This document shows positions 6,639-13,615 of a stretch of DNA of 21,250 nt, in pieces. Positions within the stretch are counted from its first letter, which is position 1, and the number at the start of each line of letters is the position of its first letter. The stretch comes from Streptomyces roseochromogenus subsp. oscitans DS 12.976. GTDB lineage: Bacteria; Actinomycetota; Actinomycetes; Streptomycetales; Streptomycetaceae. The DNA is taken from assembly GCF_000497445.1 (NCBI RefSeq), contig NZ_CM002285.1, positions 955,715 to 976,964 of the forward strand. The letters are read 5' to 3'. The notes under the pieces are model-generated. The model had not been told where the DNA came from, searched no databases, and saw only the letters and a program-made list of their open reading frames with translations. The position numbers were made by a program, and so were the translations under genes.

Positions 6639-7868
6639 TTACCAGGTCACGGGGAGTTCCAGCATCCCCTGGATCGTGTCGCCGCGCTTGAAGCGGACCT
6701 CGTCGGCCGGGACCGCCAGCCGCAGTCCCGGCAGCCGGGCCAGCAGGGTGCCGAGGGCGATCTCCAGCTCCGCGCGGGCCAGGTTCTGCCCGAGGCACTG
6801 GTGGATCCCGAAGCCGAACGCCACGTGGTGGCGGGCCGAGCGATGGAAGTCCAGGGTGTCGGGGTCCTCGTACCGGGCCGGATCGCGGTTGATCACCGAA
6901 GTCGAGAAGAGCACGCCCTCACCGGCGCGGATCGTGGTGCCGTCGACATCGATGTCCTCCAGCGCCACCCGCTGCAGCCCCTCCGCGATGGACAGCATCC
7001 GCATCAGCTCCTCGACGGCCTCGGGCAGCAGCGCCGGGTCGGCGCGCAGCTCGGCCAGCCGGCCCGGGTGCTGGAGCAGGGTGTACGTGCCGAGGGAGAT
7101 CATGTTGGCGGTCGTCTCATGGCCCGCGACCAGCAGGATGACGGCCAGCGACACGAGTTCGGCGCGGTCCGGGCCGCCGTCGCGCAGCCGGCCGTGAACG
7201 AGTTCGTCGAGGATGCCGTCGCCGGGTTCGGTCTGCCGCGCCTTGTCGTCGATCAGCTCTCCGAGGTAGCGCTCAAGGTGGTCACGGGCCTCCATGGCGT
7301 CGGCCGCCGTGGGGCCGCGCAGCAGCCGACGGGACTGCTCCTCGAAGAACTCGTGGTCGGCGTACGGCACTCCGAGCAGGCCGCAGATCACCATCGACGG
7401 CACGGGCAGCGCGAAGGCGGAGACCAGCTCGGCGGGCGGCCCCTGAGCGATCATCGCGTCCAGCAACCCGTCCACGGTCCGCTGGATCCACGGCCGCAGC
7501 TCGGTGGCGCGTTTGACGGTGAACGACGGGATCATCATCCGCCGTTGCCGGTTGTGTTCGGGATCGTCCACCCCGATCAGGGCCACCCGGCGGTCGCGGA
7601 TGCCGGCGAAGCGCTCGGTGGGCACAGGAAAGCCGGGATGGGTGCGGTTGCTGGACAGGCGGGGGTCGGAGAGCAGGGCGCGGGCGGCGGCGTGTGCGGT
7701 GACGGCCCAGACCTCGCGGCCGTCGAACAGGGTGATGCGGGACAGGGGGCGCTCGTCGCGCAGCGGCTGGTATCCGGTGGGCGGGTGGTAGGGGCAGGTG
7801 CGGTCCTGCGGGAAGGCGACGGGGCCGGCTTGGGCGGCCGGGCCGGTGATGTCCGTCAGTTCCGTCAT
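6639..7868 (-). CDS. Cytochrome P450, CYP105 family (CYP105D-like)
   Basis: A 409-residue soluble P450 of full length. The I-helix oxygen-activation motif AGHETT is at 248-253, the ExxR motif at E287-R290, and the heme loop FGFGIHQCLG at 351-360 with C358 as thiolate ligand. HPGFPVP, RRMMIPSFTVKR and SIAEGLQR resemble the SoyC/CYP105D group of Streptomyces, known for broad xenobiotic or secondary-metabolite hydroxylation. The subfamily is judged from memory of those sequences. ATG 7868 is preferred over the open upstream frame because GAGG lies seven bases before it and homology starts there. The ferredoxin gene follows. A palindrome inside the promoter suggests substrate-responsive repression. 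Confidence 0.94.
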   Translation of the reverse strand: MTELTDITGPAAQAGPVAFPQDRTCPYHPPTGYQPLRDERPLSRITLFDGREVWAVTAHAAARALLSDPRLSSNRTHPGFPVPTERFAGIRDRRVALIGVDDPEHNRQRRMMIPSFTVKRATELRPWIQRTVDGLLDAMIAQGPPAELVSAFALPVPSMVICGLLGVPYADHEFFEEQSRRLLRGPTAADAMEARDHLERYLGELIDDKARQTEPGDGILDELVHGRLRDGGPDRAELVSLAVILLVAGHETTANMISLGTYTLLQHPGRLAELRADPALLPEAVEELMRMLSIAEGLQRVALEDIDVDGTTIRAGEGVLFSTSVINRDPARYEDPDTLDFHRSARHHVAFGFGIHQCLGQNLARAELEIALGTLLARLPGLRLAVPADEVRFKRGDTIQGMLELPVTW

Positions 7869-7911
7869 GGAAAGACCTCGCAGACGAAAGAAGTGCGTCG
7901 TGCCGATCTTC

Positions 7912-7940
7912 ATTAGATGCCTTAGGCACCTATGGGTCGA
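7912..7940 (-). promoter_or_regulatory. P450 promoter with an embedded 19-bp operator-like palindrome
   Basis: On the minus strand TCGACC (7940-7935) and TCTAAT (7917-7912) are separated by 17 bases and make a plausible -35/-10 pair 44 bases before the P450 start. The palindrome TAG-A-TGCCT-T-AGGCA-C-CTA at 7914-7932 has one mismatched pair and lies across the spacer, the classic place for a repressor. No regulator gene adjoins it. Confidence 0.45.
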
Positions 7941-8171
7941 CGCCAAGTTCGGCCACTTCGGGGAACCGGGTGATCTGACCGAAGAAGAGGGGTCGGAGGG
8001 ACGGATTCCGGCCGGCCTGCGGCACGCGTCCACCGATCACGGTACCCGGCTCGCGCCGGACGGCGCGAGAGTACGGGTCACTGTGCCGCGGGCACGACGG
8101 TGGCTCGACCGCCCCGGAGGCCATCACCCCACCGGCCCAACCGGTCCGCGGTATGGATGATTCGCCGAGCG

Positions 8172-8207
8172 GCCGGTGTTGAAGGCCGGGCCGGTGTTGA
8201 ATGCCGG
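8172..8207. repeat. 18-bp tandem duplication upstream of the nitroreductase gene
   Basis: Units at 8172-8189 and 8190-8207 are identical except for one base (G8184 versus T8202). Each reads GCCGGTGTTGAA followed by GGCCGG or TGCCGG. They end 39 bases before the ATG at 8247 and so lie in the promoter or leader. Apart from these and the P450 operator, the 378-base gap 7869-8246 holds no convincing gene. Confidence 0.6.
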
Positions 8208-8246
8208 TGGCGGAAAGCTGTTGGACCGACGAAGGGGACGGATCTC

Positions 8247-8696
8247 ATGCCTCTTGAGGGCGAGTACGAGCCCAGCCCGACGCAGTGGGTGCGCGAGCAG
8301 GTCGAGCTGTACGAGAGCTCCGGCGGGACGAAGGGCACGACACTCATGGACACCGGGCTGCCGGTCGTCGTGCTGACCACGCGGGGCGCGAAGAGCGGGA
8401 AGATCCGCAAGACGCCGTTGATGCGGGTGGAGCACGACGGGACGTACGCGGTGGTCGCCTCCCAGGGCGGCGCGCCCAAGCACCCGGTGTGGTACTTCAA
8501 CATCACCTCCGATCCGCATGTCGAACTCCAGGACGGGCCGGTCAAGCAGGACATGAGGGCCCGTGAGATCACCGGCGAGGAGAAGGCCCGCTGGTGGGAG
8601 CGGGCCGTCGCCGCGTATCCGCCGTACGCCGACTACCAGAAGAAGACCTCGCGGGAGATCCCGATCTTCGTGCTGGAGCCTTTTGCCGGGAGCTGA
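8247..8696 (+). CDS. Deazaflavin (F420)-dependent nitroreductase family protein
   Basis: A 149-residue protein of the Ddn/FDR split beta-barrel family (PF04075). The signature runs [53 protein letters not shown] and [21 protein letters not shown], where the [13 protein letters not shown] and KHPVWYFN segments contact F420 in known members. Such enzymes use reduced F420 to reduce quinones, nitro compounds or enones. The frame is open upstream to 8100, but ATG 8247 matches the family start and has an AAGGGG tract about ten bases upstream. It diverges from the P450 operon, so a shared redox or detoxification role is possible but not shown. Confidence 0.9.
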   Translation: MPLEGEYEPSPTQWVREQVELYESSGGTKGTTLMDTGLPVVVLTTRGAKSGKIRKTPLMRVEHDGTYAVVASQGGAPKHPVWYFNITSDPHVELQDGPVKQDMRAREITGEEKARWWERAVAAYPPYADYQKKTSREIPIFVLEPFAGS

Positions 8697-8778
8697 TTCG
8701 GGCCGGGCACCGGCGGGATTCAGAAAAATCCACGCCGGGCAGGTGTGAACCCGTTCCGGGACGGGCACGCGTGCCACA

Positions 8779-8811
8779 GGCCCCGCCGCGTTCCCCCGTC
8801 GCGGCGGGGCC
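8779..8811. terminator. Bidirectional hairpin terminator between convergent genes
   Basis: GGCCCCGCCGCG (8779-8790) pairs perfectly over 12 bases with CGCGGCGGGGCC (8800-8811), with a 9-base loop. It lies between the nitroreductase stop (8696) and the PNPOx-like stop (8939). Confidence 0.82.
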
Positions 8812-8853
8812 CTTCGCCGTCACGAACGGGGTCGGTCTCCGGCGGCTGGGAAA

Positions 8854-8899
8854 TGCTCGCCGAACCGCCGGCCGCGCAGCCGAATCCGGTCGGCGAGCA
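8854..8899. terminator. Second hairpin between the same convergent genes
   Basis: TGCTCGCCGA (8854-8863) pairs perfectly with TCGGCGAGCA (8890-8899). After a one-base bulge, CCG (8865-8867) pairs with CGG (8887-8889). It is 39 bases past the PNPOx-like stop and is probably that gene's terminator. Confidence 0.6.
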
Positions 8900-8938
8900 C
8901 CCTCGTTCTCGCCGCCCGTGTCCGCTGTGGCCGCACCC

Positions 8939-9403
8939 CTACGGAACGCTCACCCACTCTCCGTCGCGCATCAGCTCTCGGCCCTTCAGTTCGTTCTCCT
9001 CGCGCCAGGCCTGAACGCGTTGCGGGAGGATTCTGAAGTAGAGGTAGCGGGTGGCGAGTCGGCGGGGGTCGAAGCCGGTGTGGCCGGCGAAGACCTCGGC
9101 ATCCTCCTCGGGGAGGTCCTCCGGGGTCACCACCTGGACGCTGCCCTCGATCAGGACGACGTCCCGGGTCGGGCCGAGGCCGAGGCGGACCCGGCCGGTG
9201 GCCACGAGGTTGCGGCCGGTGGGGCTCTCGGCCGGGGTGGCGATCAGCAGGGTGGCGCCGTCCCACACGAAGGACAGCGGCACGAGATAGGGGGCGCCGC
9301 CGTCTGGGCCCGCGGTGGCGACCCAGAGGTCGACGTCGTGCTCCAGCCGGTGCAGGGTGTCCTTCGTGCGCTCCGCGGTGGTGCGGGCGGGCGGTGGGGT
9401 CAT
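8939..9403 (-). CDS. Pyridoxamine 5'-phosphate oxidase-like split-barrel protein (FMN or F420 binding)
   Basis: A 154-residue split beta-barrel flavoprotein. The pattern DLWVATAGPDGGAPYLVPLSFVWDG, LLIATPAESPTGRNL and RVRLGLGPTRDVVLIEGSVQVV is the usual PNPOx-like core. The C-terminal TRYLYFRILPQRVQAWRE is conserved in actinobacterial members. It is too divergent to be called the vitamin B6 enzyme; an FMN- or F420-dependent reductase is the likelier role. ATG 9403 has a strong GAGGAGG nine bases upstream. The TetR gene at 9448-10167 lies 44 bases upstream on the same strand, so the two are probably transcribed together. Confidence 0.82.
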   Translation of the reverse strand: MTPPPARTTAERTKDTLHRLEHDVDLWVATAGPDGGAPYLVPLSFVWDGATLLIATPAESPTGRNLVATGRVRLGLGPTRDVVLIEGSVQVVTPEDLPEEDAEVFAGHTGFDPRRLATRYLYFRILPQRVQAWREENELKGRELMRDGEWVSVP

Positions 9404-9447
9404 GGCGTACGGCCTCCTCGGGATACGGATTCCGTCCAGTGTGGCCG

Positions 9448-10167
9448 TCAGTCCACGGTCCCCGCACGAATATGATCAAGGCGTGTCCGGGCGGCCGCCA
9501 GGAGCAGTTCGAGGGCGGCCGGGTAGGAGCTGGAGCGCATGGTGGCGACGAGGTGGGGAGCGGTGGCCGCGATGTGCGGATGGGTGTCGGCGGGCAGCCG
9601 GCCGTAGGTGCTCCGCCACACCTCCGCCTCGGCCTCGCGCGCCGGCTTCGGCAGGGCGGTGCCCGCGGAGTCCAGGGCGCCGAAGGCGAGGGACTGGTCG
9701 ACGAACGCGTGATAGATCCGCACCGCTTCCGGGTCCGGGAACCCGGCCCGGCGCAGCACACCGAGAATGCTCTCCACGGCCTGGATCTCATGGGCGCGCC
9801 CGGTGACACGGTGGGCGCTGAGCATCGCCGCCCGGGGCTGCGCGAGGGCGCCGGCATGCATGCGCAGGCCGAGTTCGCGCAGGTCGGCCACCCAGTCGCC
9901 GGTCGGCCGCCAGGCCTTGAGGGTACGGCCGATCAGCTCGTCGGCGATGGCCAGCATCAGGTCGTCGGTGTGCCGGAAGTACCGGTACAGGGAGCTGGGG
10001 TCGGCGCCGAGGGCCCGGCCGAGGCGGCGCACGGAGAGCGCGTCGGCGCCGTGCTCCTCGATCAGCCGCAGCGCGGTGGCGACGATCAGCTCCTCGGACA
10101 GCACAACGCCCTGTTTGGTGGGGCGGCGGCGCTGCCGGGCGGCGGGCTGGACGACACGGTCGGGCAT
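9448..10167 (-). CDS. TetR-family transcriptional regulator
   Basis: A 239-residue regulator. A basic N-terminal tail (RQRRRPTKQG) precedes the HTH at about residues 22-68: IVATALRLIEEHGADALSVRRLGRALGADPSSLYRYFRHTDDLMLAI. The remaining helices are the effector and dimer domain (WVADLRELGLRMHAGALAQPR, YHAFVDQSLAFGALDSAG). ATG 10167 is chosen because GGGAGG lies four bases upstream; the frame extends nine codons further. It diverges from the permease-amidohydrolase operon over 123 bases containing a CAACA-T-TGTTG palindrome, and probably represses that operon and itself. The PNPOx-like gene follows on the same strand. The effector is likely a compound imported or cleaved by the divergent genes (inference). 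Confidence 0.88.
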   Translation of the reverse strand: MPDRVVQPAARQRRRPTKQGVVLSEELIVATALRLIEEHGADALSVRRLGRALGADPSSLYRYFRHTDDLMLAIADELIGRTLKAWRPTGDWVADLRELGLRMHAGALAQPRAAMLSAHRVTGRAHEIQAVESILGVLRRAGFPDPEAVRIYHAFVDQSLAFGALDSAGTALPKPAREAEAEVWRSTYGRLPADTHPHIAATAPHLVATMRSSSYPAALELLLAAARTRLDHIRAGTVD

Positions 10168-10201
10168 GGGACCTCCCTCGTTCGTGCCGGGCACCTTATG
10201 A

Positions 10202-10239
10202 CAACATTGTTGACCTGTTAAGTACCCCGGCAGTTACAT
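10202..10239 (+). promoter_or_regulatory. Permease-operon promoter overlapped by an operator palindrome
   Basis: CAACA-T-TGTTG (10202-10212) is a perfect palindrome. Its right end overlaps TTGACC (10210-10215), a good -35. TTACAT (10234-10239), 18 bases further on, is a weak -10. The palindrome lies in an AT-rich patch between the divergent TetR and permease genes, so repressor binding would occlude the -35. Confidence 0.45.
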
Positions 10240-10290
10240 GTCCGGTCACCGGGGCCGACCGGGCCCCCGCGGTGCGAGCGGAGAGCCGGC

Positions 10291-11793
10291 ATGAGCGACA
10301 GCCCCTTCGGAGCGGATCCCCCCGCGCGGCCCGAGCTGCGCCAGTCCCTGAGCCTGGTGGACGGCGTCGCCGTCGCCGCCTCCAGTACGGCCGCCACGAC
10401 CAGCATCGGCATCGGACTCGGGGTGACCGCGGGGGTGGTCGGCCCGCATCTGCCGGCCATCATGCTGCTGGCGTTCCTTCCCGTCCTCGGTATCGCCGGG
10501 GCCTTCTCGCGGCTGAACCGGGTGGAGCCGAACGCGGGCAACGGCTATGTGTGGGTGGGCCGTTCGCTCAGCCCGTGGCTCGGCTTCATGGTCGGCTGGG
10601 TGAACTTCGTGGCGAGCGTGGCGTTCCTCGCGTACACCACAGCGGTCACCGGGTCGGCGCTGCTGCAGCTGGCCGGGGAGGCGGGCCTGCACCGGATCGG
10701 CTCGCTGGGCCTCGATCCGGGCTCGACCGCGCAGACGACGGCGGTGGGGATCGTCGTCCTGATCGCCGTCACGCTGACCGCCGTGACCGGTGTCCGCACG
10801 GCGGCCCGGCTGCAGACCGGGCTGCTGGTCTTCGAGTACGTCGTGCTGCTCGGATTCTGCGGCTACGGCATCGTCACGGGCCCGCACTCCTTCAGCCTGT
10901 CCTGGTTCGACCCGTTCGCGATCCCCTCGGCGACCGCGGTGGCGCAGGGGCTGCTGCTGTCGGTGTTCTGTTACTGGGGGTTCGAGGCCGCGTTCACCGT
11001 CAACGAGGAGGTGCGCGACCCACGGGACGCCTCCCGGGCCGGGATCATCACGCTGGTGACGATGCTCGGGCTGTTCCTGCTCGGCTCGGTCGCCTTCCAA
11101 CGGGTGCTGTCCCCGAGGGAGCTGGCCGGTCACGGAGCGCAGGGGCTCGCGTATTACGGGGACCGGCTGGCATCCCAGCCGCTGGCCGCGCTGCCGCTGG
11201 TCGCCCTGATGTTCTCGGCGGTGGCCTCGCTGCAGGCCGGCGTCATCCCGACGGCCCGCGGGATGTTCGCGATGAGCCGGGACCGTACCCTCGGGCCGGT
11301 GTGGTCCAAGGTCAGCGCCCGGTACGGGACTCCGGCGGCCGGGACGCTGCTGATCGGGGCGCTGGCCGTCGTGGTGGCGGCGGGTGCGCTGGTGATCCCG
11401 CGCCTGGCCGACATGATCAACGCGATCGTGAACGCGGTCGGCATCGTCGTCGCCCTGTCCTACGCGCTCACCGGGCTGGCGGCCGCCCTACGCTTCCGCG
11501 CCCTGCTGCGGGAGGACTGGCGGCAGGGCGTGCGGGCGGTGCTGCTGCCCACGCTCAGCGCACTGGCTCTGCTGGGCCTCGGCGGCTACCTCGGCTGGTC
11601 TTTCTACGACTCCGCCGACCACCTCGAACTCCGCGCGGACAACGGCTGGTTCCTGCTGCTCATGCCGGTCGCGATGATCGCCTCCGGTTTCGCGGTCGCC
11701 GCCTGGGCCAAGTGGGTGCGCAGATCGCCGTACTTCCGCACCGGCGCGGGCACCGACGCCGACTCCCCCGAGCTGCTCATCACCGCCAACTGA
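10291..11793 (+). CDS. APC-superfamily amino acid/amine permease
   Basis: A 500-residue integral membrane protein with about twelve hydrophobic helices, the normal size for amino acid-polyamine-organocation transporters. The first helix SLVDGVAVAASSTAATTSIGIG, the NAGNGYVWVGRSLSPWLGFMVGWVNF segment, the FEAAFTVNEEVRDPRDASRAGI loop and GMFAMSRDRTLGPVWSKV all fit the family. It would import an amino acid or amine by proton symport. ATG 10291 is preceded by GGAGAG. The amidohydrolase gene begins 18 bases after its stop, so the two form an operon, and the substrate may be an amide or cyclic amide opened by that enzyme (inference). A TetR gene diverges upstream. Confidence 0.9.
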   Translation: MSDSPFGADPPARPELRQSLSLVDGVAVAASSTAATTSIGIGLGVTAGVVGPHLPAIMLLAFLPVLGIAGAFSRLNRVEPNAGNGYVWVGRSLSPWLGFMVGWVNFVASVAFLAYTTAVTGSALLQLAGEAGLHRIGSLGLDPGSTAQTTAVGIVVLIAVTLTAVTGVRTAARLQTGLLVFEYVVLLGFCGYGIVTGPHSFSLSWFDPFAIPSATAVAQGLLLSVFCYWGFEAAFTVNEEVRDPRDASRAGIITLVTMLGLFLLGSVAFQRVLSPRELAGHGAQGLAYYGDRLASQPLAALPLVALMFSAVASLQAGVIPTARGMFAMSRDRTLGPVWSKVSARYGTPAAGTLLIGALAVVVAAGALVIPRLADMINAIVNAVGIVVALSYALTGLAAALRFRALLREDWRQGVRAVLLPTLSALALLGLGGYLGWSFYDSADHLELRADNGWFLLLMPVAMIASGFAVAAWAKWVRRSPYFRTGAGTDADSPELLITAN

Positions 11794-11811
11794 CCCACCA
11801 GGAAAGGCATC

Positions 11812-13446
11812 ATGCACGCTGATCTGCTGTTCACCGACGGCCCCGTCCTCACCTCCGGGGGACCCGAGGGCCGTACCGCGACCGCCGTCGCCGTCACCGG
11901 CGGCCGTATCACCGCCGTCGGCGGCGACGAGCTGCGCGACCTGGCCGGTCCGGGCACCGAGGTGGTCGATCTCGCCGGGCGGCTGCTGCTGCCAGGCTTC
12001 CAGGACGCGCACGTCCATCCGGTGCCGGCGGGGCTGGAGTTGGCCCAGTGCGATCTGTCCGGTACGCCGACGGCCGAGGAGAGCGTGGCCGCCGTACGGG
12101 CGTACGCCGACGCCCATCCGGAGCGGGAGTGGATCCTGGGCGGCGGCTGGTCGATGGAGGCGTTCGCGGGCGGGACGCCGACGAAGGAGCTGCTGGACGC
12201 GGTCGTACCGGACCGGCCGGTGTATCTGCCGAACCGGGACCATCACGGCGCCTGGGTCAACAGCCGGGCGCTGCGGCTGGCGGGCATCGACCGGGACACG
12301 CCCGATCCGGCCGACGGGCGGATCGAGCGGGACGCCTCCGGCGAGCCCAGCGGCACGCTTCAGGAGGGTGCGATGCAGCTGGTCGGCCGGCTCACCCCGC
12401 CCGCCACGCCGGCCGACCGGCTGGCCGCGCTGCTGCACGCCCAGCGGCATCTGCACGCGCTCGGCATCACCGCCTGGCAGGACGCGCTGGTCGGCGACTT
12501 CCTCGGCATGGACGACCCCGCCGAGGCGTATCTCGCGGCGGTGCGGGACGGTTCGCTGACCGCGCGGGTGGTGGGCGCGCTGTGGTGGGACCGGGGCCGC
12601 GGAGCCGAGCAGATCCCCGAACTCGTGGAGAAGCGGGCGGCGTTGAGCCAGGGACGGTTCCGGGCGGGCACCGTGAAGCTGATGCTGGACGGGGTCGCCG
12701 AGAACGGCACGGCGGCGCTGCTCGACCCCTATCTGGACCGGTGCGGGTGCGCGACCGCCAACCGCGGCAAGAGCTTCATCGATCCGGCTCAACTTCCCAA
12801 GTACGTCACCGAGTTGGACGCGCTCGGTTTCCAGTGCCACTTTCACGCGCTGGGCGACCGGGCCGTACGCGATGCGCTGGACGCGGTCGAGGCGGCCCGT
12901 GCCGCGAACGGGCCGGGCGACACCCGGCCGCATCTCGCACATCTGCAGGTCGTGCACCCGGACGACGTGCCCCGGTTCGCGCGGCTCGGCGCGACCGCGA
13001 ACATCCAGCCGCTGTGGGCCGCGCACGAGCCGCAGATGGACGAGCTGACGATCCCCTTCCTCGGGCCCGAACGGGCCGCCTGGCAGTACCCGTTCGGCGC
13101 GCTGCTGCGCTCGGGGGCGCGGCTCGCCGCAGGCAGTGACTGGCCGGTGAGCAGTCCCGATCCGCTCCAGGGCGTCCATGTCGCGGTCAACCGGATCGAG
13201 CCGGGCGGCACCGGACCGGTGTTCCTGCCCGAGGAGCGGCTCGGCCTCGCGGACGCGCTGACGGCGTACACGGCCGGATCGGCGTACGTGAACCATCTGG
13301 ACGACACCGGCCGGGTGGCCGTCGGGGCGCTCGCCGATCTGGTGGTGCTGGACCGCGATCCGTTCGCCGGACCGCCGGAGGAGATCGCGGAGACGGGCGT
13401 GGCGCTCACCTACGTGGACGGGGAGCGGGTGTACGACGCCGGGTGA
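11812..13446 (+). CDS. YtcJ-like metal-dependent amidohydrolase
   Basis: A 544-residue amidohydrolase_3 (PF07969) enzyme with a TIM barrel plus small beta-sandwich. The metal-binding H67-x-H69 is in PGFQDAHVHP. Further likely ligands are H343 or H345 (CHFHALGD), H377 or H382 (HLAHLQVVHPDD) and D443 (AAGSDWPVSSPDP). Such enzymes hydrolyse C-N bonds, often formamides or cyclic amides; the natural substrate of YtcJ-type members is mostly unknown. ATG 11812 has AGGAAAGG four bases upstream, and only 18 bases separate it from the permease stop. The stop TGA (13444-13446) lies one base before the left end of the MITE-like element, which now separates it from the convergent GlxA-type gene. Confidence 0.9.
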   Translation: MHADLLFTDGPVLTSGGPEGRTATAVAVTGGRITAVGGDELRDLAGPGTEVVDLAGRLLLPGFQDAHVHPVPAGLELAQCDLSGTPTAEESVAAVRAYADAHPEREWILGGGWSMEAFAGGTPTKELLDAVVPDRPVYLPNRDHHGAWVNSRALRLAGIDRDTPDPADGRIERDASGEPSGTLQEGAMQLVGRLTPPATPADRLAALLHAQRHLHALGITAWQDALVGDFLGMDDPAEAYLAAVRDGSLTARVVGALWWDRGRGAEQIPELVEKRAALSQGRFRAGTVKLMLDGVAENGTAALLDPYLDRCGCATANRGKSFIDPAQLPKYVTELDALGFQCHFHALGDRAVRDALDAVEAARAANGPGDTRPHLAHLQVVHPDDVPRFARLGATANIQPLWAAHEPQMDELTIPFLGPERAAWQYPFGALLRSGARLAAGSDWPVSSPDPLQGVHVAVNRIEPGGTGPVFLPEERLGLADALTAYTAGSAYVNHLDDTGRVAVGALADLVVLDRDPFAGPPEEIAETGVALTYVDGERVYDAG

Positions 13447-13447
13447 C

Positions 13448-13615
13448 CTAGGGGGTTTTGTCTGGATCAGCCCGGGTCCGCGACGCCCGGCACGGCACCT
13501 CGCCGCGTTGTCGGACCACCCGAGTACGCCCAGTACGCGGGTGCTCCTCCGCCTTGCGATGCACCGCACCGGACGCCGCGGCCTGATCCGGCCTGATCCA
13601 GACGAAACCCCCTAG
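13448..13615. mobile_element. 168-bp fold-back MITE-like element with about 31-bp terminal inverted repeats, bounded by CTAG
   Basis: The ends 13448-13478 and 13585-13615 are inverted repeats matching at 28 of 31 bases; both start CTAGGGGGTTT and continue GTCTGGATCAG. CTAG at each end is either the duplicated target or part of the repeat. The interior also matches its own reverse complement in patches, including a central hairpin ACCCG (13518-13522)/CGGGT (13538-13542), so the whole element folds back. There is no ORF for a transposase, so it would need one in trans; an IS5-family transposase is my guess from the CTAG target and GGGGGTTT-type ends. It sits between two convergent genes, contains the stop codon of the GlxA-type gene at its right end, and may now act as their terminator. 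Confidence 0.75.

Noticed and set aside
6222..7916. 564-residue plus-strand frame opposite the P450 and ferredoxin
   Set aside because: An antisense shadow with low-complexity composition; the minus strand has all P450 and ferredoxin motifs.
7912..7934. Iron-regulator (DmdR/IdeR) box in the P450 promoter
   Set aside because: The outer TAGGT and ATCTA look similar, but their spacing is two bases too long and the core TGCCTTAGGCA does not match the TTAGGTTAGGCTAACCTAA-type consensus.
7930..8127. Short minus-strand frame upstream of the P450
   Set aside because: No recognisable domain, no good ribosome binding site, and it overlaps the P450 promoter region.
11488..13569. 693-residue minus-strand frame opposite the amidohydrolase
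   Set aside because: An antisense GC-rich shadow frame; the plus strand encodes a well-conserved amidohydrolase with metal ligands.
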